DNA of 46,051 bases from Fibrobacterota bacterium (lineage in GTDB: Bacteria; Fibrobacterota; Fibrobacteria; UBA11236), in the NCBI GenBank assembly GCA_023249635.1, contig JAHFCH010000023.1, positions 1-46,051 of the forward strand, written 5' to 3'. The notes below the pieces were generated by a model that was not told the origin of the DNA, did no database searches, and saw only the letters and a program-made list of their open reading frames with translations. The position numbers were made by a program, and so were the translations under genes. Positions 8,922 through 16,147 of this stretch are shown piece by piece (within the stretch, counting starts at the first letter, position 1; the number at the start of each line of letters is the position of its first letter).

Positions 8922-11282
8922 TTACAGGCCTTCCAGCTTGGGCGCCAGGGCCTTGAGTCCGAACGCCAGGGCGATGAGCAGGAACAGGGAGAGTACCGCG
9001 ACCTTGAGTCCCGTGGCGATCCAGGGCGAGCGGTAGGCGAATTCGACGCGATGCGATCCCGCCTCGAGTTTGACGCCGCGGAAGGCGTAGTCGGCCCGCA
9101 GCAGGGGCGCGGGTTTGCCGTCCACGCTGGCCTGCCAATGCGGGAACCACAGTTGGGAAAAGACCACGATGCCTTCTTGGGGCGCGTCCACGGTCCAGGA
9201 GGAATGGTTGTAATCCTGCTTATCGAGCCGGATGGAGGCTGCGGCAGTCGAATCCTGCGCCGGTTTAGGCGCCAGCCCCGAACCGGAAAGCCAAGCCAAA
9301 CTGCGGGGATTGAAACCGGGCTCCTGCATACGCTGCAGGGCCAGGCTGTCGGGCAGGGTATCCCAGGCGGTCACGAACCAGGCGCGGCCCAGCGTGGTGG
9401 TGTTGGGCGCCAGGCGCAGGGTGCCATCGCCCTGCAGCTTGTAGGCCAGGTACTTCACGTTGAGCATGTCCAGGAAATTGCTCCCGGATACCGAGCCGTC
9501 CGCGTTCTGCTTGAGGCCGGCCATGAAGTTCGGGTTCTGTTGGTAATCCTTGCCGCGGTAATTGCGGTACACGACGTATTCGTTGTCGGTCCAACCGTCG
9601 GCGGTGAACACCTCGTGGTAATGGATGGCGGAGAGATCGTACGAGCCCGGCAACCCGAACACGCGAGCCTGCGCCGTATCCGCCTTGAGGAATTCCGTGG
9701 CCTGTTGGGGCGCCAGGTAATGATCCGGATCGTAAGTGCGGATGAAGTTGGAATCGACCCACATGAGATCGACGCAGGTGATGGCCAGCAGCGCCAACCC
9801 GAAGGGGAGCGTTTCCACCGAATCCAAAAGCCATTTGCGCGTGGCCATTACCAACAGGCCCAGCAGGATGCCGGTGCGGATGGCGCCCAATTGGAAAGCG
9901 CCTTGACCGGCCGCGCGGTTGGCGATGTTGGACGCGCCGTCGGCGCCGAACACGGCGTCCCAGATGCCGAAGGCGATGCCGGGAGCGAGGCCGAACAGCA
10001 CCAGCGCGCCCGCGATGCCGAGCCCGATTTGCAACAGGCGCTTGGACCAGAGCTTGCGCTTGTCGGCCGGTATGCCCTTATCCGTCCTTGTCAGGCGATG
10101 CAAGGCATCGGCGCTCATGACGAGCAGGGCCGTCGCCAGCCAGAACAGCATCATGCTGGGCGCGCGGAAGGTCTTGATGCCGGGGATGAAGGCATAGAAC
10201 AGCTTGAACAGCGGCGTATGCGCTCCCAGGCCGAAGACGATGGAGAGCAGGGCCACGGATCCCCACAGCCAGAACCATTTCCCCTTTTCGCGGCGGAACA
10301 GGACGAGACCGAGAACGCCCAGGAACCATACCGAAATGCCGGGGTATTCCGAATTGAGCTTGAAGGGATTGCGGCCCCAATACTTCTCGTTCAGTCCCGT
10401 GAACTCGGGCACGATCAGGGCGGCGGTCTCCTCAGGATGCATCGACCACGAGGTCGCGTGCTCGTACGTGGTCTTTTCGCCGCTGCCGCGCACGCCGAAA
10501 TGCTTGGTCCATTGCATGGGGGGATAGAAGACGAAGAAGATCATGCCGATGCCCAATAGCACCGGGCCCCAGAAGCGCACCGCGGTGATGGCGGCGGCGG
10601 GAAAGCGCTTCTCTTTGACCAGCCAGAAGGTGCGGTAGGCCCAGGCCAGGAAGAATCCCATCAGCATGTAATAGGCGAACTGGGGATGGAAGGTGGAAAG
10701 GATGAGGGTGATGGAAAGCGCGAAGCCGAGGGTATGGTACCAGCGCGCGTCCCGGCGCAGGTTGCGCAGTAGCAGGTACAGGGAGAGCGGCAGCCAGGCC
10801 ATGATGTAGAACTTGCCGGTATGCCCCGCGTGGATATGCGAGATGAAATTGGTGTTGAGCATGTACGCGGCCGCCAGGGCCACGGAGAGGATTTTGTCGA
10901 GCCCGAAGAAGCGGCGCACCAGGTAGAACGAGGTGAGCCCGGCGATGAGCACGTGGACCACGAAGCACCACGAGATGAAGGTCTTGATGGGCATGAGCAT
11001 GCCGATGAGGATGAAAAGCGGATAGGCGCTATCGCCGAAGCCGGCGTCGAAGGTGGGCATGCCGCCCAGGGAATGGGGCTGCCACAAGGGCACCTGGAAA
11101 TGGCGCAGGTATTCGAAGTAGAAGCGCCAGGCCGGCGCGCCCAATTGATCCGAAGCGAACAGGGCCTTGCCCGAGGAAAAGAGGAAACCGCCCTCGCTGT
11201 CGGCAGGGAGCGCGAAGGGGATGAGCCCGATCGCCAGCACGGCGAGCAGCGCTTTCCAGTTGTCCTTGAAAAATGCCGCCAT
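8922..11282 (-). CDS. YfhO-like polytopic membrane protein
   Basis: A 786-aa protein. Residues about 1-500 contain 11-13 hydrophobic segments, with a first periplasmic loop (residues 30-75) typical of GT-C-fold proteins. The C-terminal 270 residues are mostly soluble and end with VFSQLWFPHWQASVDG...HRVEFAYRS and a final transmembrane helix, the classic end of YfhO (PF09586). Family knowledge: YfhO/CsbB pairs in Bacillus glycosylate lipoteichoic acid from lipid-linked donors on the outer face. Here it is first in a minus-strand operon with FkbM and a GT4, so an outer-face glycosyl transfer role is likely but inferred. Confidence 0.82.
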   Translation of the reverse strand: MAAFFKDNWKALLAVLAIGLIPFALPADSEGGFLFSSGKALFASDQLGAPAWRFYFEYLRHFQVPLWQPHSLGGMPTFDAGFGDSAYPLFILIGMLMPIKTFISWCFVVHVLIAGLTSFYLVRRFFGLDKILSVALAAAYMLNTNFISHIHAGHTGKFYIMAWLPLSLYLLLRNLRRDARWYHTLGFALSITLILSTFHPQFAYYMLMGFFLAWAYRTFWLVKEKRFPAAAITAVRFWGPVLLGIGMIFFVFYPPMQWTKHFGVRGSGEKTTYEHATSWSMHPEETAALIVPEFTGLNEKYWGRNPFKLNSEYPGISVWFLGVLGLVLFRREKGKWFWLWGSVALLSIVFGLGAHTPLFKLFYAFIPGIKTFRAPSMMLFWLATALLVMSADALHRLTRTDKGIPADKRKLWSKRLLQIGLGIAGALVLFGLAPGIAFGIWDAVFGADGASNIANRAAGQGAFQLGAIRTGILLGLLVMATRKWLLDSVETLPFGLALLAITCVDLMWVDSNFIRTYDPDHYLAPQQATEFLKADTAQARVFGLPGSYDLSAIHYHEVFTADGWTDNEYVVYRNYRGKDYQQNPNFMAGLKQNADGSVSGSNFLDMLNVKYLAYKLQGDGTLRLAPNTTTLGRAWFVTAWDTLPDSLALQRMQEPGFNPRSLAWLSGSGLAPKPAQDSTAAASIRLDKQDYNHSSWTVDAPQEGIVVFSQLWFPHWQASVDGKPAPLLRADYAFRGVKLEAGSHRVEFAYRSPWIATGLKVAVLSLFLLIALAFGLKALAPKLEGL

Positions 11283-11330
11283 GCAGCCTCCGGTTGGCTT
11301 ATTTGGAAATGGAGAAGGCTGGAAAATAGC

Positions 11331-11351
11331 AAAAAGCGCCCTTCAGGGGCG
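11331..11351 (-). terminator. Intrinsic terminator of the AmgK-like gene
   Basis: On the minus strand, the stem CGCCC/GGGCG (five-base loop) begins 13 nt after the stop at 11365 and is followed by CTTTTTG. It separates the kinase gene from the downstream YfhO operon. Confidence 0.55.
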
Positions 11352-11364
11352 TCTGAGGCGCGTC

Positions 11365-12366
11365 TCAGGGGGCGGGGAGCACGGCCCGGAGCTCGGGCCA
11401 GCCCGCGCGTTCCAGAATCCAGGCCAGGCGCTTCTCCCCCGGATCGATATAGGCCCGGAATTGCGTCAGGCCCTTAACGCGGGAGAGGAAGCAATACGCG
11501 CCCAGGGCCTGCATGATGCGCTGCGCGGCCGCGAGCAGGAATTGGCGGAACATGTCGTCGAAGGCCAGGGGATTGAGCGACTTCATATGGTAGTCGCGCA
11601 GCAGCGCCTCGATCTCGTCATCGGGCAGCATGGTATAGGGGTCGAGCAGCAGCGACGCCAGGTCGTAGTAGACCGAGCCCAAGCGGCTGCCCTGGTAATC
11701 GATGACGCGCACCGTGCCGTCGAATTGGATCATCAGGTTCTGGGATTGGAAATCGCGATGCATGATCGACTTGGGTTGGCCGTCCACGCGCCGCGCCAGA
11801 TCATGGAAGAGCGCGTCCAGGGAGGCTTTCTCCGCAGGGGCGAAGGCGATGCCGCGATGGCCTTGCAGGTACTGGGTCGCGTAGTAATCGGTTTCCCACA
11901 GCAGATCATGTTCGTCGAAGATGCGCGAGCGGATGTCCGGGCATTCCTGATGCCATTGGAAGCACCGGGTCTGCAAATCCACCAATTGGTGGATCACCTT
12001 TCGGTAGGCATCCAGGCGCGCACCGCCCGCCTTCACTACATCGTACAAGCGGCGATCGCCGAGATCCTCGAGTACCACCTGGTGGGCGGCATCGTCGATG
12101 CAATAGACCATGGGCACGGGGAAATTCATCAAGCGGTAGAATTGCGTGATACGCAGGAAGCGGCCGAAATCCACGTCGTCCGAAGGGGAGACCAGCACGA
12201 TGAAAGTGCGCAGCCCCGCGCTCAGCCGGAAATACACGCGCCGCGATCCCGCGGTGCCGGCCAGGGTGATGCCGCAGTCGGACATGAACCCGTAACGCGC
12301 GAGGAACTTCACCAGCACCGGGGAGAGCTGGTCGAAACGGAGTTCCATCGGGTTTGCTTCGGACAT
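11365..12366 (-). CDS. AmgK-like anomeric sugar kinase (COG3178, APH fold)
   Basis: A 333-aa aminoglycoside-phosphotransferase-fold kinase. The Gly-rich nucleotide loop GTAGSRRVYFR is at residues 37-47, EDLGD at 100-104, the catalytic HRDFQSQN at 203-210 (H203, D205, N210) and the metal-binding IDYQG at 222-226 (D223). Family knowledge: AmgK phosphorylates MurNAc/GlcNAc at the anomeric carbon, giving the substrate of MurU. I take ATG 12366 as start because the longer frame to 12492 runs through a hairpin and a T8 tract. The nearest plausible partner, the MurU-like gene, lies about 10 kb away. Other sugars or nucleosides remain possible. Confidence 0.75.
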   Translation of the reverse strand: MSEANPMELRFDQLSPVLVKFLARYGFMSDCGITLAGTAGSRRVYFRLSAGLRTFIVLVSPSDDVDFGRFLRITQFYRLMNFPVPMVYCIDDAAHQVVLEDLGDRRLYDVVKAGGARLDAYRKVIHQLVDLQTRCFQWHQECPDIRSRIFDEHDLLWETDYYATQYLQGHRGIAFAPAEKASLDALFHDLARRVDGQPKSIMHRDFQSQNLMIQFDGTVRVIDYQGSRLGSVYYDLASLLLDPYTMLPDDEIEALLRDYHMKSLNPLAFDDMFRQFLLAAAQRIMQALGAYCFLSRVKGLTQFRAYIDPGEKRLAWILERAGWPELRAVLPAP

Positions 12367-12384
12367 GGAGTGGTTGTGTAAGCC

Positions 12385-12409
12385 ATCCCGACAGAGCGGG
12401 ATTTTTTTT
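12385..12409 (+). terminator. Plus-strand hairpin with T8 tract upstream of the AmgK-like gene
   Basis: A perfect stem ATCCCG/CGGGAT with a six-base loop is followed by eight T residues on the plus strand. No plus-strand gene precedes it. On the minus strand it would be a 5'-leader hairpin ending 19 nt before the kinase ATG. Confidence 0.5.
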
Positions 12410-12504
12410 ACAGAGGGAAAATACCTTCCCGCGCGGATTCTGGCATAAATAATCCAAAAAAGCCCCCGTATCGGGAACAGCGGCTTTGGCACGGATTTCC
12501 CTTT

Positions 12505-12589
12505 ATATCGGAATGTACCCGGGTCCTTCCCAGGACACGGGCATCACACGAGGGAAAGACGGGATCTGCGAGGGTCCCGTCTTTTTTTT
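12505..12589 (+). ncRNA. Candidate structured small RNA, plus strand, downstream of nirBD
   Basis: The 220-nt gap between the kinase and nirD holds no open reading frame but has two strong consecutive hairpins on the plus strand. The first (12518-12541) pairs CCCG with CGGG and GTCCT with AGGAC around a TCCC loop. The second (12557-12582) is a perfect 8-bp stem with a T8 tail. A TTGGCACG at 12486-12493 resembles the -24 half of a sigma-54 promoter, but the -12 half is poor. I do not recognise a known riboswitch or sRNA family. This is inference from structure only; no transcript is shown. Confidence 0.3.
12557..12589 (+). terminator. Strong intrinsic terminator, possibly bidirectional, at the 3' end of nirD
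   Basis: AGACGGGA pairs perfectly with TCCCGTCT around a ten-base loop, then T8 on the plus strand; the T-run overlaps the nirD stop codon. Read on the minus strand it is followed by only TTTCCC, so it may also weakly terminate nirBD. Confidence 0.65.
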
Positions 12590-12947
12590 ATGCCTCCGCG
12601 ATTCCGATGAAAACGTAGCCGTCTTCGATCTTCACCGGATACGTGTCCAGGCAATACGCTTCGCCGCCCAGATTCTTGCCGGATACCAGGGAGAAGGTTT
12701 TCTTATGCTGCGGACAGGCCACCTTCGGCTCGCCTTTGTCATCGCCGATCAGGCCGCGGCCGATGACCATGTCGCCCTTATGCGGGCATTGGTTTTGGCA
12801 CGCGTACCAGGCGTCCGGGTTGCGGAAATGGAATACGGCGAATTGGCGGCCGTCGAGCAGTACGGTGCCGCCGGATTCGGCGGGGACATCTACGGTGCGC
12901 ACGGCGCGTTTCCAAACGAGGGTTTTTTCCGAGGTCGGGACGGTCAT
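12588..12947 (-). CDS. nirD: Nitrite reductase (NADH) small subunit, Rieske type
   Basis: A 119-aa Rieske-fold subunit of assimilatory nitrite reductase. It keeps the iron-sulfur ligands CPH (C54, H56) and CPQH (C78, H81), so unlike the E. coli NirD it should bind a [2Fe-2S] cluster. The ATG at 12947 was chosen because the longer frame up to 13073 overlaps the end of nirB and is Pro-rich. It starts 10 nt after the nirB stop and works with NirB in the cytoplasm to reduce nitrite to ammonium with NAD(P)H. A strong hairpin follows its stop. Confidence 0.93.
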   Translation of the reverse strand: MTVPTSEKTLVWKRAVRTVDVPAESGGTVLLDGRQFAVFHFRNPDAWYACQNQCPHKGDMVIGRGLIGDDKGEPKVACPQHKKTFSLVSGKNLGGEAYCLDTYPVKIEDGYVFIGIAEA

Positions 12948-12957
12948 AGGTTGCCTC

Positions 12958-15513
12958 TCAGGGTTCCGTGGTGCGGGTGGCTTCGGCGATGGCGGCGGCC
13001 TCGGCGGCCAGTTCGGGATGCCAGTTGGCGGGCCGCTTCTGATCCCGCTCGCGGGCCCAGGCCAAGGTCTCATCGCTCTCTTCGCTGTTCAGGAAATGGC
13101 GGAAGCGCTTACGCAGTTCCGGATTCTCGACCACTTCCTTCCATTCGCATTTGTAGGTATCGACCAGGCCCTGCATCTGCTTTTCCATTTCGGCGCAGAG
13201 GCCGAGGGAATCGTCGATGATGACCTTGCGCAACTTTTCGATGCCGCCTTCCAGCTTGTTGAACCACGTGGCCGTGCGCGTCAGGCGGTCGGCGGTGCGG
13301 ATGTAGTACATCAGGAACCGATCGATGTACTTGATGCAGGTCTCCTCGTCGAGATCCGAAGCCAACAGCTCGGCATGCTGGGGCTTGGCGCCGCCGTTGC
13401 CGCATACGTACAGGTTCCATCCCTTTTCCGTGGCCACCAGGCCGAAGTCCTTGCTCTGGGCCTCGGCGCATTCGCGTACGCAGCCCGAGCAGGCCGACTT
13501 CAGCTTGTGGGGCGCGCGTAGGCCCCGGTAGCGCTCCTCGATGCGGATGGCGAAGCTGGTGGAGTCCTGCACGCCGAAGCGGCACCAGGTCGAGCCCACG
13601 CAGCTCTTCACGGTGCGCAGGGCCTTACCGTAGGCATGCCCGCTCTCGAAACCGGCCTTCACCAGGATTTCCCAGATGTCGGGCAGCTGTTCCACGCGGG
13701 CGCCGAACAGATCGATGCGTTGGGCGCCGGTGATCTTGCAATAGAGATCGAATTGCCGGGCCACCTGGCCCAGCACGATCAGCTTCTCGGGACTGATTTC
13801 GCCGCCCGGCACGCGCGGCACGATGGAGTAGGTGCCGCCCTGTTGGATGTTCGCCAGATAGCGATCGTTGGTATCCTGCTCGCCTTGGTGCTCCAGGATC
13901 ATGTCGTTCCACAAGCTCGCGAGAATGGAAGCCACCGCCGGCTTGCAGATCTCGCATCCCTTGCCCTTGCCGTGGGAAGCCAGCAGCTCGGCGTAGGATT
14001 GGATCCGCTTGATGCGCGCGATCTCGAAGAGCTCCTGGCGGGAGTATCCGAAATGCTGGCACAGGTGATCGCTTACGGTCTTGCCTTCGCTCTCCAGCAC
14101 GCCTTTGAGGATGTCGGCCACCATGGGCAGGCAGCCGCCGCAGCCGGTGCCGGCCTTGGTGCAGTTTTTGAGCGGGCCTATCTCGCAGACGCCGTCGCGC
14201 ACGGCCTTCACGATCTCGCCCTTGGAGACGTTGTTGCACGTGCAGATCTGGGCCGTATCGGGCAGGAAGATCGGGGACAGGCTGCCGACCTGCTTGGAAT
14301 CCCCGCGCGGCCCCAGGATCAGATCCTCGGGATTGGGCGGCAGGGTGGTCCGGTTCTTCATGAACTGGATCAGGGATCCGTACTCCGAAGCGTCGCCCAC
14401 CAGCATTCCGCCCATCACGAAGTCGCCGAAGGGCGATAAGGTGAGCCGTTTGTAGACGCCGGCTTTATCGTTGCGGTAAACCACGGTGCGCGCGCCTTGG
14501 GTTTCGCCGAAGGCATCCCCGAAATTGGCCACGTCCACGCCCATCAACTTGAGCTTGGCGGAAAGATCCCCGGCGATAAAGCGCTTTTCGCCGCCCATCA
14601 GGGTGTTGGCGGCGACCTCGGCCATCTCGTAGCCCGGGGCCACCAGGCCGTAGATGATGCCCTTATGCAAGGCGGCTTCGCCGATGCACAGGATATCCGG
14701 ATCGGAGGTCTGCATGCAATCGTTGACGATGATGCCGCCGCGCGGCCCGGTTTCCAGGCCGCAGGCCTTGGCCAGTTCGTCGCGCGGACGGATGCCGGCG
14801 GAGATCACCAGCAGATCGGTATCCAAGCGCGATCCGTCGGCGAAGATGAGACCCTCGATGTGGCCGTTGCCGGCGATTTCCTTGGTCGACTTGTTCAGAT
14901 GCACGCGCACGCCCAGGGCCTGGATCTTCTCCACCAGGATGGCCGAACCCGGCTCATCGATCTGGCGCGGCATCAGGCGCTGCGCGAACTCGACCACGTG
15001 GGTTTCCAGGCCGAGATCGTAAACGGCTTTGGCCGCTTCCAATCCCAACAGCCCTCCGCCGATCACGGTGGCGCGTTTGGCGTTCTTGGCGTAGGCGATG
15101 ATCCCGTCGAGATCGTCGAGGGTGCGGTACACGAATATCCCCTGCTTATCGACGCCGGGGACGGTGGGCACGAAGGGCGCGGACCCGGTCGCGAGCACCA
15201 GGGTGTCGTACGCGAGGATGGCGCCGGATTGCGACGTGAGCGTACGCGCGGCGCGATCGATGGCGGCGACGCGATCGCCCAGGCGCAATTCGATCCCGTG
15301 GTCGCGGTACCATTCCGGACCCGCCAACGTGAGATCGTCCGCGGTTTTCCCGGAGAAGTATTGCGTGAGTTGCACGCGATCGTATGCGGGGCGCTTCTCT
15401 TCGCCGAACACGGTGACGGCGAACGCTTTGGCGCCGCCGTTCGCGACAAGCTTCTCGCAAAACTTGTAGCCCACCATGCCATTTCCGATGACAATGATTT
15501 TCTTGACTGACAT
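12958..15513 (-). CDS. nirB: Nitrite reductase (NADH) large subunit
   Basis: An 851-aa full-length NirB. Domains in order: an FAD domain starting IVIGNGMVG (residues 7-15), the NAD-binding VIGGGLLGLEAA near 150-165, a BFD-like [2Fe-2S] domain with CTCN near 422 and GTGCGGC near 460, then the sulfite/nitrite-reductase ferredoxin-like and sirohaem domains, with CVGSTWC near 636 and CSGCVREC near 673 as [4Fe-4S]-sirohaem ligands. The reaction is nitrite to ammonium, six electrons from NAD(P)H, in the cytoplasm. nirD follows directly. No nitrate reductase, transporter or sirohaem synthase is in the window. Upstream lie two inverted repeats sharing an AGTGG half-site. Confidence 0.96.
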   Translation of the reverse strand: MSVKKIIVIGNGMVGYKFCEKLVANGGAKAFAVTVFGEEKRPAYDRVQLTQYFSGKTADDLTLAGPEWYRDHGIELRLGDRVAAIDRAARTLTSQSGAILAYDTLVLATGSAPFVPTVPGVDKQGIFVYRTLDDLDGIIAYAKNAKRATVIGGGLLGLEAAKAVYDLGLETHVVEFAQRLMPRQIDEPGSAILVEKIQALGVRVHLNKSTKEIAGNGHIEGLIFADGSRLDTDLLVISAGIRPRDELAKACGLETGPRGGIIVNDCMQTSDPDILCIGEAALHKGIIYGLVAPGYEMAEVAANTLMGGEKRFIAGDLSAKLKLMGVDVANFGDAFGETQGARTVVYRNDKAGVYKRLTLSPFGDFVMGGMLVGDASEYGSLIQFMKNRTTLPPNPEDLILGPRGDSKQVGSLSPIFLPDTAQICTCNNVSKGEIVKAVRDGVCEIGPLKNCTKAGTGCGGCLPMVADILKGVLESEGKTVSDHLCQHFGYSRQELFEIARIKRIQSYAELLASHGKGKGCEICKPAVASILASLWNDMILEHQGEQDTNDRYLANIQQGGTYSIVPRVPGGEISPEKLIVLGQVARQFDLYCKITGAQRIDLFGARVEQLPDIWEILVKAGFESGHAYGKALRTVKSCVGSTWCRFGVQDSTSFAIRIEERYRGLRAPHKLKSACSGCVRECAEAQSKDFGLVATEKGWNLYVCGNGGAKPQHAELLASDLDEETCIKYIDRFLMYYIRTADRLTRTATWFNKLEGGIEKLRKVIIDDSLGLCAEMEKQMQGLVDTYKCEWKEVVENPELRKRFRHFLNSEESDETLAWARERDQKRPANWHPELAAEAAAIAEATRTTEP

Positions 15514-15536
15514 AATGTGACCCCACCCTCGTTTGG

Positions 15537-15560
15537 AGTGGTGATCAATGTACCACTATA
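15537..15560 (-). promoter_or_regulatory. nirB promoter/operator candidate
   Basis: AGTGGT-N9-ACCACT (15537-15557) is a perfect inverted repeat. On the minus strand it overlaps a TATAGT -10-like hexamer (15555-15560), which would start transcription about 35 nt before the nirB ATG. No good -35 is visible, consistent with an activator-dependent promoter. Regulator unknown. Confidence 0.45.
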
Positions 15561-15639
15561 GGAGGGTAACCCGCAGATTGCGGTGGGTACGGCGAAATGA
15601 AATTAAGGACACGCACGCATCAACGCGGCGATACGATTG

Positions 15640-15674
15640 CCACTTCTTGACAGTGGACAATTTTTGCCAATAGT
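15640..15674 (+). promoter_or_regulatory. Plus-strand promoter with overlapping inverted repeat
   Basis: TTGACA (15647-15652), a 16-nt spacer and AATAGT (15669-15674) form a good sigma-70-type promoter on the plus strand. The -35 lies inside CCACT-N7-AGTGG (15640-15656), which reuses the half-site seen at the nirB promoter. No plus-strand gene follows, only a terminator at 15707-15730. Confidence 0.45.
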
Positions 15675-15680
15675 CGGGAT

Positions 15681-15730
15681 CGCGTAATCCGCCGCGGGGA
15701 TGCGGCGCGGGACGCCTCCCGCTTTTTTTT
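15681..15730 (+). ncRNA. Candidate ~50-nt RNA divergent from nirB
   Basis: Predicted from the promoter at 15647-15674 and the strong terminator ending at 15730. The stretch has no reading frame. It contains GCCGC/GCGGC pairing just before the terminator hairpin. No known family recognised; transcription is inferred. Confidence 0.3.
15707..15730 (+). terminator. Strong plus-strand intrinsic terminator
   Basis: GCGGGA pairs perfectly with TCCCGC around the loop CGCC and is followed by eight T residues. The T-tract runs into the stop codon of the minus-strand gene at 15729. On the minus strand no U-tract follows, so the element is oriented to stop plus-strand transcription. Confidence 0.65.
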
Positions 15731-15947
15731 AAGCCGTCATATCGAGCAGGGTGCCGAGCATCTCATCCTTGGCCTTGATCACCTTGGTGTTGACCGCGAC
15801 GTCCTGCTTGTCCGAGGGAAGCTCGGCAATATCCTTTTCGAATTGCGGATCGTTCTCGGCGTCGGCCAAACGTTTGCCGCGCGCCGCGTTCCGTTCGAAG
15901 GCCCGTTGTACGCCTTGGACCGAAGAATTCGTTGCGGAGATTTCCAT
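15729..15947 (-). CDS. Small protein with flagellar-rod-like C-terminus
   Basis: A 72-aa protein from ATG 15947; the longer frame to 16109 adds a Pro/Gly-rich stretch unlike coding sequence. The N-terminus MEISATNSSVQGVQRAFER and the C-terminus VNTKVIKAKDEMLGTLLDM resemble the N- and C-terminal helices of flagellar rod/hook proteins (FlgC/FlgG), with the middle domain missing. No flagellar gene is nearby. It could be a minimal rod-like helical protein or a remnant. Family resemblance is by eye only. Confidence 0.5.
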   Translation of the reverse strand: MEISATNSSVQGVQRAFERNAARGKRLADAENDPQFEKDIAELPSDKQDVAVNTKVIKAKDEMLGTLLDMTA

Positions 15948-16147
15948 GGATTTCCCTGAGCCGGACCCATCCGAACCGGAAGGGGGGCCTCCGAAACGGA
16001 GGACCGGGGCTGCTTCCATTGTACGGGGGCGGGGCCCGGGCTGCAAGTGCGCCGGATCACGGGTTTGCGGGGGTTTGGGTTTGCTTTGGGAAGTTTTGCC
16101 CGCTCGCACCGACGCGCCCTGGGCGCGGCCGCTAAAAGCGTAGGGGC

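Noticed and set aside
8829-10559. 576-aa open frame on the plus strand opposite the YfhO-like gene
   Set aside because: Gly/Glu/His/Gln-rich composition without domains; the minus strand encodes a clear YfhO protein. A GC-rich antisense shadow.
12486-12500. Sigma-54 promoter TTGGCACG near nirD
   Set aside because: The -12 GC dinucleotide is missing; kept only as a weak hint for the candidate RNA.
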